Shown here: piece by piece, positions 17,901 through 24,160 of the stretch | Numbering within the stretch: position 1 is the stretch's first letter | Layout of the letters: each line of letters begins with the position of its first letter | Assembly (NCBI GenBank): GCA_024223125.1 | Contig: JAAEOP010000909.1 | Coordinates: 1-29,109, forward strand | Reading direction: 5' to 3' | Length of the DNA: 29,109 nt | From: Chloroflexota bacterium | GTDB taxonomy: Bacteria > Chloroflexota > Anaerolineae > Promineifilales > Promineifilaceae | The notes under the pieces: generated by a model | Told to the model about the DNA's origin: nothing | Seen by the model: only the letters and a program-made list of their open reading frames with translations | Database searches by the model: none | Translations under genes and position numbers: made by a program

Positions 17901-20322
17901 CCGACGCTGCTTCGTACAACAGTTGCGCCTCCTCTACTTTATTTTGAGCGCGATACAATTCAGCCAATCGGATGGCGATGGAGGCTGTTTGGGGCATCAA
18001 TTCATATGCCCGCTCATAATGTGTTTGTGCCGCTTCTATTTGGTTGGCGGCCATATAAGTATCAGCCAGCCAGGCATGAGCGACCCCTTCCTCTGGTGCG
18101 ATAGCAACCGCCTGTTCCATTTGCTGTACGGACAATTCTAGCTGGCTCATTTCCAGATAAACTTGGGCCAGGCCGATGTGTGCCAGCAGTTGTTCGTCTT
18201 CTGATCCTTCCAGGGCGGCCAGGAAATGGGTTGCGGCCGTGTCCCAATCTGCCTGGGCTGCTGCGCTGTTTCCGGCAATGATGTTTGATGGTGACCGTGT
18301 AGCAGCGACGGCATATAAATTGTAACCGTCGGCCTGATCCACCGGCGTAAACCAACCCGGCAAATGGCTGATCTGTAAATTAAGCGCCCGGTCAGAGGCT
18401 ACGAGAATATATTGCACATCGTACTGGTCTAGAATGGCGGCAAACCCATCATTGATGTATGTGGCATTGTCGAAGAAGACCATGCTCATCAACCGCTGCC
18501 ACGCTTCATCGTAGCGTTCGGCCGTAAATCGGGTCAGGGTGGCTGGGCCGCGGTATTCGATGACTTTTACCCACGGGGAATAGGCCGGAATGCAGAAATC
18601 ACCGCGGCGATTGGCCAGGATGACGGTGGTTTCGGTGAATTGGGCGGCCGCTTTTTGCAGCACAGTTCCTGGCGCCAGACAGCCAGATACGTCGGGGTTG
18701 CTGTGCAGGTCATTGGCAAAGCTGTAGCTGGTTTTGAGGGTGGGGGCAAAGATGATGACGGCGATGGCGATTCCAATCAGGGGCATAATCATACTGGCTT
18801 TGGGGGTGCGATTGGCAAATTTACGGCCGATCCACTGCACAACAACCCAGGAGCCGATTGCCAGCATCAGCCAGGCAGCCAACTGCGGAACCCAGGCCAG
18901 CCGCCACAGCAGCCAGGGCGTTACCAGCTTGCCTAAAATGGCGGCCGTTGGCGGCAGATAAAGCAGGGCAAAGGGCATAACAAAAGCGCCCACCAGCAGC
19001 CGGGCGGCCAGATTGCGGCGCGATGCCCACAAGTAGAAGGGTAAGGTTGCCACCGCCAGAATTGTTTGCGGTTTTAGAAAGATGGCAGGATGGAGGATGA
19101 AACGGCCGTTTTCAAAAAACCACAAACGATAAGCGTGCGTAGCCAGGCGAACCCGGTTTACATAATTCGGATCAAGTGAGCTGCCGGTGACAGAGAAAGC
19201 CAACGAAGAGTCCTGTGCGCGGATGAATTGCAGCATCGGTATGCTCATCCCCAGAGCAATCAACACCCCCACACCTAGCAGACGAAAGAGGGTCTGGCGA
19301 TCCCGTTCCCAGAGTAGATGGATCAGGCCAAAAGCTCCGGCCGCCAGGCCGATGAGGATTGGCCCCATCGGATGGGTGGTTCCAGCGGCCCAACAAATAA
19401 TGCCAAAGAGAAGCAAGCGCCGCCTATTAGGGGCATAGAAATAGTCCATTAACGCGCCCAGACCCAATGGCAAGACAATGTAACGGAGAAAAAACTTGTC
19501 TTGAACGATGCGCCCCACTAAATCAAGCCCACTTTCTCCCTTCCCCAATGAAGCCAACATGACAATGATCCACAGCGTGGTCATAAAAGCGGCTCCATCG
19601 CGCCGCCGAATCAGGCTGTGACTCAATCGGAAAAAGGCAATGACGGCCAGCAAAGTGACCAACGGCCGCAAATGGGTATAGAAGTAGATTGGCTCCAACC
19701 CGGAAAAGCGGTTGATCAGAGCTGTGTTTAAGGCCATCACCCCAAATTCCTGGCGTACATTGGTGGGCAGGGCAATGCCATGATAGGGAGATGTGGCCAT
19801 AATGTTGTCGGCCGTTTGGAAGTGCCACATCCAGGGCATACCAACCCAATCATCACCGATCATTGGGGTGTTGTATGAAACGAGAAAAACAAGAGCGGCC
19901 CCAACCAACAGAACAATCAGCAGGGGACGGGGGATGGGATCTACCGCAGCCGGGGCGTCAGGGGGGCGGCGTAGGGCGAACACGGCCGTAAGAATAAGAA
20001 CAACCCCTGTCACGCCCACAAACATCCACACCTGAACAGTCTGGTTCAGGTGTTGGCTGAGGATGATGAGGCCGGGAATTGCCATGAGCGCCTGGGTTAG
20101 AATCAGGGACAGAGGCAGACGTTCTATCCAATTTTCGTCGGGGGCGAGGAAGATGGCTACGGCCGTACCTGGCAAGAGAAACAAAGCAAAGGAAATCAGC
20201 AGCGCCAAGAAAGGGAATTGGGCAATCACCCAATTACGTGCCAGCAGGTATAAGGAGCCTAGAACCAGGATAACAATGAGACTGGCAAACGGCCGTGCTT
20301 TTGACAATAATTTCCGATACAT
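11914..20322 (-). CDS. Giant membrane protein: GT-C-like domain, about 57 TPR repeats, C-terminal beta-sandwich
   Basis: The frame encodes 2,802 residues from the ATG at 20320-20322. Residues 1-540 hold 11 or more hydrophobic spans; an Asp pair in PMIGDDW (157-158), at the end of the fourth span, fits the catalytic acid of GT-C glycosyltransferases. A soluble segment (540-690) ends in YILVASDRAL and similar strands, as in large GT-C proteins. From about residue 705 to 2690 I count 57-58 TPR units of ~34 residues with few breaks, such as YQALGQFETAATQYQ. The C-terminal ~95 residues (GRANDENFQFYKLEFGSGE...) match a beta-sandwich that ends several Chloroflexota penicillin-binding and surface proteins. 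The protein would transfer sugars from a lipid carrier at the outer face, with a TPR superhelix as scaffold; this is inferred. It is the last intact gene of the leftward train; a repeat-filled gap separates it from the phosphodiesterase genes. Confidence 0.88.
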   Translation of the reverse strand: MYRKLLSKARPFASLIVILVLGSLYLLARNWVIAQFPFLALLISFALFLLPGTAVAIFLAPDENWIERLPLSLILTQALMAIPGLIILSQHLNQTVQVWMFVGVTGVVLILTAVFALRRPPDAPAAVDPIPRPLLIVLLVGAALVFLVSYNTPMIGDDWVGMPWMWHFQTADNIMATSPYHGIALPTNVRQEFGVMALNTALINRFSGLEPIYFYTHLRPLVTLLAVIAFFRLSHSLIRRRDGAAFMTTLWIIVMLASLGKGESGLDLVGRIVQDKFFLRYIVLPLGLGALMDYFYAPNRRRLLLFGIICWAAGTTHPMGPILIGLAAGAFGLIHLLWERDRQTLFRLLGVGVLIALGMSIPMLQFIRAQDSSLAFSVTGSSLDPNYVNRVRLATHAYRLWFFENGRFILHPAIFLKPQTILAVATLPFYLWASRRNLAARLLVGAFVMPFALLYLPPTAAILGKLVTPWLLWRLAWVPQLAAWLMLAIGSWVVVQWIGRKFANRTPKASMIMPLIGIAIAVIIFAPTLKTSYSFANDLHSNPDVSGCLAPGTVLQKAAAQFTETTVILANRRGDFCIPAYSPWVKVIEYRGPATLTRFTAERYDEAWQRLMSMVFFDNATYINDGFAAILDQYDVQYILVASDRALNLQISHLPGWFTPVDQADGYNLYAVAATRSPSNIIAGNSAAAQADWDTAATHFLAALEGSEDEQLLAHIGLAQVYLEMSQLELSVQQMEQAVAIAPEEGVAHAWLADTYMAANQIEAAQTHYERAYELMPQTASIAIRLAELYRAQNKVEEAQLLYEAASAMQTAAGSSSYYQTLGKLYNRADWHDEAIAAFQQAIELSPKNMEPRIMLGNAYLAQGDLEQAEEAFQQALNFDRWSYGPLLGLGQVHAKRGESDQAIALFTQAVKLDPAGDTAHTLLAAELKSAQGTEEAVQSIQGLLSYELQMPAALNALAGLYVEDGRYDEAQSLYQTAVSGDPLGVANYLLGIAETHYQAQNYDNAITSYQQAGELGAVPIAVYMGLAPIYQTQGQMESVVGQYYQAVRQMPHSAGTHMALGSSFSALGQWQNAIHAYQTAVNLEPDATLAYLGLGDAYQALGQFETAATQYQHVVTLEPELAVGYLRLGQLNENQGQIEEAGAFYEQAVAVAPDSAAAYVARGIYLQGQGNLNQAIADFEQATQVDPENTEAYVALSRALQAQGERNAAATALENGIAATVDNASLYSGRAEIARAAGSPTEALMWLERGLEANEESARAYFALAVAYKLQGEWDIAIDNYQEVLTLEPKLLGATIQLAGLYELLTDYAPAADTYQSVIETAPASGWGYVSLGNYYRRQGDIEAAVAAYQQAQQIEPTYVKAYTSLGNLYVLLEQPEAALAEHQAALVANPWAINGWTALGDYHWRSGNLTAAEEAYQHALALKPGAIPLWLNLAQLYEQQRQIDEALATYQQALDIEPGNAAIWCALGQTYVSQGNLEEAEKAYQQALAFDKNEIGAYIGLGLVYQRQGKWDKVADAYQTAAQADTVQSSGYQSLAALLAAQGDLSGAIAAYEQALAANPSDVGSYRGLFGLYTQRGDFTAAQEMLVTAVDIAPGSGIIYEALGSFYVSRGQLTEAEAAYQQALSLPGNRANLHISLGNLYRWQQKPSAVLAAYQNAITAEPTNMLGYLSLAAFYADQGMWQDAHDIYQQALDITPSAIIYAAQSQLFLTQGNTDAALTAAQNAVDLVPSAANWLAWGEVHEAVGSYEQAADFYEQAAVADKSQASPHIALGNLYLKTARFAEAEAAYQQAILIAPVDLEAYWLLGDLQQQLGQMEAAAANYRQGAIVNQSRADALLRLADLLTRQGDREEVFTVYQTALAAEPTHPDVWLGLANWHRQAGDFAAAEDAFIQATQQQAVDPGITLKALADFYASRGQWVKAETLYQQLLTLPGNGAEAQIALGDLYANQAEIEQAEAAYQTAILLEPTNEQGHISLAMLYMSGTRWAEAEQIIAQARLLLPTSDALFVSLANVYEAQGRFDDAAVTLEQGLITAPTSEAIYQNLAQLYTREGLYDQALAIAQTGIDLLPGSPLLYLEKGSTLEAQQNYGQAELVYNQVLELEAENAAALLGLGRVADKLERRDEAMVFYERAAAVSRASATMLTEIGTIYLERYEVEKALTTLALALEANPSYVGALVGLGHAHVAQEEMDIAQTYYETAVQTNPHSEMALTALGNFTLQERERPQEAIPLFETAVTNEPAYLNAHIGLGQAYDMLEEFDLALTHYERGVNLNPDDPWGFLALGNAYRVRERFDEAITTFEQAIILAPDLAQAHLSLGFVYEQIDQLDKAAVEYQIATDLAADDASIWLTLGNVFESQGDYEAAKAAYEQAITSDPGLDRAYIAYGQLYSGLGQYPAAIEYLEQALALTDDLPAIPYSLALAYEQIGSYARAASYFRDTLAQDSTFASAYQGLGRVNVELGAYETAVTYYESANRLETNSDTYLTIGNIYADYLGMRDEALAAYEQGATVDPACVRCYLSMGQIYQGEGNLETAVSTYELATQADPSSAAAFAALGTGYKLLERWDEAVTAFETSVQLDQHMVGSYENIVAIYNRWVRRQGRVFTGDLISRYETGEPYPLWQQTMLGYVYALDNQDNGRAQTHFSAVLTQDPGFMALHREMALLYEAVGNGRLARQHWGQYLPYAPTSRLPEAQTRLARLEQVKINNIQPNSYISGDVEIVGRANDENFQFYKLEFGSGENPTEWNSIGGIYTEQVTEGVLGYWNVANLPPGIYVLRLTLVYNDSNTAPYDAIVVNVINN

Positions 20323-20333
20323 TCGTTCTCTAA

Positions 20334-20447
20334 CCTAGTACAGCGCGGCGCAAGTCCGTGTGCATCTAAATAGTTTCGCGCTGTACTTAAACAGGTTGGC
20401 AGTTTGCATTATTTATTGCACACGCATTTATGCCAACCTGTACTAGG
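20334..20447. mobile_element. MITE-like element with 10-bp terminal inverted repeats
   Basis: CCTAGTACAG (20334-20343) and CTGTACTAGG (20438-20447) are perfect terminal inverted repeats of a 114-bp unit. Inside are two further perfect 11-bp stems: AGTACAGCGCG (20337-20347) with CGCGCTGTACT (20377-20387), and ACAGGTTGGCA (20391-20401) with TGCCAACCTGT (20431-20441). CTGTACT is present twice, so alternative pairings are possible. I see no obvious target duplication at the flanks. One end lies only 11 bases from the ATG of the giant gene, so it forms the leader or promoter of that gene. Without other genomic copies it remains a candidate. Confidence 0.55.
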
Positions 20448-20490
20448 CGCTTACGCGCCAACATCGACAAAAGATTGCCGATAAACAGAT

Positions 20491-20628
20491 AATAATGAAT
20501 TGTGAATAATTAATAATGAATTGTGAAGTGAGGATTCATTCGCCGTTCAGAATCCTGTCATTTCCAATGCAGGCTCTGAAATTGTCGAAGGATTCATTGT
20601 TCACAATTCATTGTCACTATTCATTATT
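20491..20628. repeat. AT-rich direct and inverted repeats forming a large hairpin
   Basis: AATAATGAATTGTGAA occurs at 20491-20506 and again at 20512-20527. Inverted copies follow: TTCACAATTCATT (20600-20612) and ATTCATTATT (20619-20628). The right arm matches the left arm except for about eight missing bases. GGATTCATT also occurs directly repeated between the arms. It may help end transcription of the phosphodiesterase gene, whose stop is 30 bases away. Confidence 0.7.
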
Positions 20629-20657
20629 CTTCTTCCAGACCTTGCAGGTCTAGGTAG

Positions 20658-22334
20658 TTACAAATACCCCAGGCTCCTCAGACGTTCCGTTACACGTTCC
20701 TCATCGCCTTCGGAGAACCGGGATTCGTCATCTTTAGAAGGTTGCCAGGTCGCGCTAGAAAAGCGAATGGGGAAATCATCCAAAAAAGCAGGATTCATCG
20801 CTTCGGTCATCACTTGCCCATCCATGTCTTCAGGCACGCTGTAACCTAGCAAATGGAGGATAGTTGGCGTTACGTCCATGATGTCTTGTTGGCTCAGGCT
20901 CACACCCTGACGGAATGGTTGACCGTGCAAAATTACCATACCGGCGCGGCGATGGCAGCCGCTGAAAACGGGAGACGGTTCGGCGATGGCGTTGGTTACA
21001 AATTCCTGAATACCAAAACCGACGTATTGTTCGTCTCGTGTTTCAAACAGAATATCGGGAGCGCGTTCTACGTATGGTCCATCGTATACTTCTTCGCGGC
21101 GGTAAATGGCCGTGGCAATAGGTTGCCCATCGTCCGGGTCGCACAAATCTTGTAGTTCGTTAATCAATTTGTCGCGCAGCCGCTCATATTCCGTACCCGG
21201 AGCCACGCCCCCCTCCGGCTCACGTCCTTCCAGGTTAATCCAGAGGCCGGTCAAATTGCCACCCAGCGTGTAGGCACGGGTGCGGCTCCAATCCACATCG
21301 GCGAAGGAGAGGAAGAGGCGCATCAAGGGGTTGGCCTGCCTGATGGAAGATTTTTTCTTGGTTTGGTCGGCCACGCGGTCGGTGACGCCCAGTTGCAGCC
21401 TGGCGATCAGTTTGTAGGCGTTGTTGGGGGTTAGACCGAGGCGAGAGAGCAGGTAGCGCAGACGGGAGGATGGTGCAGTTTTAAGCCGGAGAAACCCTTT
21501 TCGTACCAGCCAGTTGTTCAGGTTTAACCATTTATCAATCGGCCCGGCGCCATGATCGGACATGATGATAACGGCCGTTTCCTCATCAACCTGATCTAAT
21601 AAAAGCGGCAAATGGTCGTCAATTTGTTTATATACATCCAGGATGGCACGGCCGTATTTTTGCGCCCCGTCCGCATCATATTGGGGGTGGGATGAGTCCA
21701 TGTATTTCCAGGTCTTATGCTGTACCACATCCGTTTCCATGAAAACCAAAATCATGAATTCTGGCGCATAATTTTTCCAGAGATGGGCGGCCGCTTTCAT
21801 CCGCATAGGAATTGTCTCGTGCATACCGGCCAGCGACAGGTCTAAATTTTCTTTTGACCGCGCCCCGTAAATTTGGTAGCCACCCATTGCCGTTTCCAAA
21901 TCCTCTTTCAACGTCGCTGGGTAACACCATTCCGACTCCTCCGACGGGGTGGTCATGCCAGTGATCATGAACCCATTTAGCGGCTCCGGCGGATATGTTT
22001 CGGGCACATTGATGACGCCTACCCGTCCGCCTTGTTCGCTAATCAATTGCCAGACTGTCTTGCCGCCGCGGCGCAGGGCATTGGTGGGCACAATGCGGTA
22101 GCTACCCGGCTGCCGGTAGCCGTGATCATAAACGCCATGTTTGCCGGGGTTCATGCCAGTGGCAAAGGAACTCCAGGCGGCCGGGCTGAGAGGGGGAAAG
22201 GTGGAGTTCAGCACACCCATACTTCCCTCTGTTGCCAACCGACTCAAGTTAGGCAGTTCACCCGCTTCCATCCAGGGTTCCAACAATTCCAGCGGGGCCG
22301 AATCCAGCCCGATAACCATTACTCGTTTTATCAT
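20658..22334 (-). CDS. Alkaline-phosphatase-superfamily phosphodiesterase/phosphotransferase, paralogue 1 (Ser type)
   Basis: The ATG at 22332-22334 (558 aa) is chosen because AAGGAA precedes it by six bases and it starts directly with the first strand (MIKRVMVIGLD); a longer frame would begin ten codons earlier. Metal ligands of the type I phosphodiesterase / nucleotide pyrophosphatase family are present: D11 (GLDSA), an Asp/His pair in TDVVQHKTW, SDHGAG, and the His of CHRRAG. The nucleophile position, in PPLSPAAWSSFATG, is Ser50, while the two paralogues have Thr. The C-terminal tail ERLRSLGYL is shared by such proteins. No signal peptide or membrane span is seen, so it is probably cytoplasmic or peripheral. 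It would hydrolyse or transfer a phosphodiester-linked group; the substrate is unknown. It is the last of three tandem paralogues. Confidence 0.9.
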   Translation of the reverse strand: MIKRVMVIGLDSAPLELLEPWMEAGELPNLSRLATEGSMGVLNSTFPPLSPAAWSSFATGMNPGKHGVYDHGYRQPGSYRIVPTNALRRGGKTVWQLISEQGGRVGVINVPETYPPEPLNGFMITGMTTPSEESEWCYPATLKEDLETAMGGYQIYGARSKENLDLSLAGMHETIPMRMKAAAHLWKNYAPEFMILVFMETDVVQHKTWKYMDSSHPQYDADGAQKYGRAILDVYKQIDDHLPLLLDQVDEETAVIIMSDHGAGPIDKWLNLNNWLVRKGFLRLKTAPSSRLRYLLSRLGLTPNNAYKLIARLQLGVTDRVADQTKKKSSIRQANPLMRLFLSFADVDWSRTRAYTLGGNLTGLWINLEGREPEGGVAPGTEYERLRDKLINELQDLCDPDDGQPIATAIYRREEVYDGPYVERAPDILFETRDEQYVGFGIQEFVTNAIAEPSPVFSGCHRRAGMVILHGQPFRQGVSLSQQDIMDVTPTILHLLGYSVPEDMDGQVMTEAMNPAFLDDFPIRFSSATWQPSKDDESRFSEGDEERVTERLRSLGYL

Positions 22335-22354
22335 TGCAGTTTCCTTGTTTCCAT

Positions 22355-22371
22355 CATCCGTCATCCGTCAT
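22355..22371. repeat. Short tandem repeat CATCCGT
   Basis: CATCCGT occurs twice plus a partial third copy, between the stop of one phosphodiesterase gene (22373) and the start of the next. It is too short to assign a role, but it matches the pattern of word-repeats in neighbouring gaps. Confidence 0.45.
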
Positions 22372-22372
22372 A

Positions 22373-24070
22373 TCAGGCCATGTAGCCTAGACCGCGCAGC
22401 CGTTCTTTGATTTCTTCTTCGTCTTCTGCAGAATAATCTACCCGTTGCTGTGAGGTGATTTTTTCGGCAGTAGCGTAGCGAATCGGCCGTTCAGCGAAAT
22501 AATCGTCGTCAAGAGCCTCGGCCAGGACACGGCCGTCCATATCATCAGGAATAGGGACACCCATAGCTGCCAGAATGGTAGGCGCCAGATCAATAAGTTT
22601 CGCCCCTTCAATCTGTTTCCCGGACCGCACCCCAGGGCCGGCAAAGGTTACAATGCCATCCATCCGATGCCCTCCAGAGCGATCAAATGTGGGCGCTAAC
22701 CAGGATTTGGAGGGGAATTGAAATAGACCAAAGCCATTGATCCGCAGATCGTCGGGCATAAAGATCAGGTCGGGCGCTTCCTCTAAATGTTCGCCATGAT
22801 AAATCTCTTCGCGGCGGTACACTTTGCCGGGAATGGGTTTACCGGTGTGTGGATTGATGAGGTTTTCCAACCGTTCTGTTAAATCCTGAATGACCTGTTC
22901 ATATTCCTCACCGGGGTTGACGATGCCTTGCAGATCACGCCCTTTCAGGTTCACGTAAATCTGGCCGAAGTTGCCCAGACTGTAGGCACGGCTTCGGGAC
23001 CAATCTACGCTGTCGAAGGAGAGGAAAATTTTCCGCAGCATTGAGAGCGCCGATTTTTTTCGATGTTGCATCGTATTGGCTACCTGTTTGCCCTGGCGTA
23101 AATTCATGATCAACTTGTACAAATTGATAGGGGTGACGCCCAGCTTGTACAGGAGTCGTTTGACCTGAGTGAATGGATCCTTTTTGAATTGTAGAAAGCC
23201 GGTTTCAGCCAACCAGCTGTTGACGTGGAAGTAAGTGTCCAGTGGGCCGGCGCCGTGATCGGACATGAGGATGACCAACGTGTCGTCGCCGGCCATTTGC
23301 AGAAGTTCGGCCACACATTCATCCATGCGGCGGTAAACGTTGAGCAATCCCTGGCGTAGGCTGTCGTCGGCCGTTTCCACATACCAGGGATGGGTTTCAT
23401 CCATGTAGCGCCATAACCAGTGCATGGCAACGTCTGGTTCTTTGAAGACGGCCATGTAGAAGTCGGGTTGGTAACGGCCGTGTAAATACCGCGTCGCATC
23501 CATCATCATATTGCTGAGGTTGTCTAAGCCTTGTACCAGTTCCGGTTCGCGGCCCAGGGGGTGGGCTAATCCTTCGGGGGCGATGGTCATGTTGGGTACG
23601 GCCGCTTTCAATTCAACAGCCAGTTCGAGCGGGTAGGTGAAATCGGTGGCGCTCGTCGGCGTCATCATGCCCGTGACCATAAAGCCGTTCACTGGCTCTG
23701 GCGGGTAGGTGACGGGAACCATGAAAACGCCCACCTGTTTTTCAGCCTGGCTCAAAATGGCCCACAAACTATCGCCATCCCGTTGGCTGGCGTTGACGGG
23801 CGCGCCGGTATAGCTGGCGGCCGAACGGCCGACAAAATCATATATGCGATGTTTACCGGGATTTTTGCCTGTCAAGAACGAAATCCAGGCTGGGCCGGTT
23901 AAAGGGGGCACAATGGTTGTTAATGGGCCGTATGCCCCTTCCTCCATCAGGCGCGAAAAGGTGGGCAATAAACCTTGCTCTGCCCAGGGACGAATCAAAT
24001 CAAAGGTGGCGCCGTCTAAGCCAATAACCATGACCCGGCGGCCGTTGTTTTCGTTGGTAGGTTGTGACAT
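22373..24070 (-). CDS. Alkaline-phosphatase-superfamily phosphodiesterase/phosphotransferase, paralogue 2 (Thr type)
   Basis: I start at the ATG of 24068-24070 (565 aa) because GGAG lies six bases before it; an ATG four codons upstream overlaps that site. Family landmarks are D19 in IGLDGATFDL, T58 as nucleophile in PPLTGPAWISF, GKNPGKH, the Asp/His pair in EPDVAMHW, SDHGAG, and the His in GGHRMDG. The C-terminus ends ERLRGLGYMA. It shares its whole length with both neighbours, so the three arose by tandem duplication. The Thr nucleophile agrees with nucleotide-pyrophosphatase-type enzymes; Ser in paralogue 1 is a real difference. The gap to paralogue 1 is 38 bases, which suggests a common transcript. 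The substrate is unknown; an envelope polymer or a nucleotide-linked precursor is a guess from the context. Confidence 0.9.
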   Translation of the reverse strand: MSQPTNENNGRRVMVIGLDGATFDLIRPWAEQGLLPTFSRLMEEGAYGPLTTIVPPLTGPAWISFLTGKNPGKHRIYDFVGRSAASYTGAPVNASQRDGDSLWAILSQAEKQVGVFMVPVTYPPEPVNGFMVTGMMTPTSATDFTYPLELAVELKAAVPNMTIAPEGLAHPLGREPELVQGLDNLSNMMMDATRYLHGRYQPDFYMAVFKEPDVAMHWLWRYMDETHPWYVETADDSLRQGLLNVYRRMDECVAELLQMAGDDTLVILMSDHGAGPLDTYFHVNSWLAETGFLQFKKDPFTQVKRLLYKLGVTPINLYKLIMNLRQGKQVANTMQHRKKSALSMLRKIFLSFDSVDWSRSRAYSLGNFGQIYVNLKGRDLQGIVNPGEEYEQVIQDLTERLENLINPHTGKPIPGKVYRREEIYHGEHLEEAPDLIFMPDDLRINGFGLFQFPSKSWLAPTFDRSGGHRMDGIVTFAGPGVRSGKQIEGAKLIDLAPTILAAMGVPIPDDMDGRVLAEALDDDYFAERPIRYATAEKITSQQRVDYSAEDEEEIKERLRGLGYMA

Positions 24071-24082
24071 AAAATTCTCCAT

Positions 24083-24156
24083 ATTGGAAATTAGAGATTA
24101 GTGCAATCTCTCAATCTCCAATCTCCAATCTCGTAATCTCCCATTCTCCAATCTCA
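24083..24156. repeat. CAATCTC-word tandem repeat with inverted arm
   Basis: ATTGGAAATTAGAGATT (24083-24099) is an imperfect inverted copy of AATCTCTCAATCTCCAAT (24105-24122), and further CAATCTC/CCAATCTC words continue to about 24156. It fills the whole gap between paralogues 2 and 3. The layout resembles the hairpins at 3973-4066 and 20491-20628, with a different word. Confidence 0.65.
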
Positions 24157-24160
24157 TTCC

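Larger units (their letters stand above)
20323..20657. other. Repeat-filled intergenic gap upstream of the giant TPR gene
   Basis: This 335-bp gap holds a MITE-like element at 20334-20447 and a large imperfect hairpin at 20491-20628, both listed separately. A short stem (AGACCT...AGGTCT, 20637-20651) lies just past the stop of the phosphodiesterase gene but lacks a T-run. No gene is evident. Confidence 0.7.

Noticed and set aside
12000..18200. CRISPR-like or satellite array in the giant gene
   Set aside because: The periodicity is about 102 bases and codes for degenerate TPR units; spacers and identical repeats are absent.
20637..20651. Terminator after the first phosphodiesterase gene
   Set aside because: A six-pair stem with three-base loop but no T-run follows on the minus strand.
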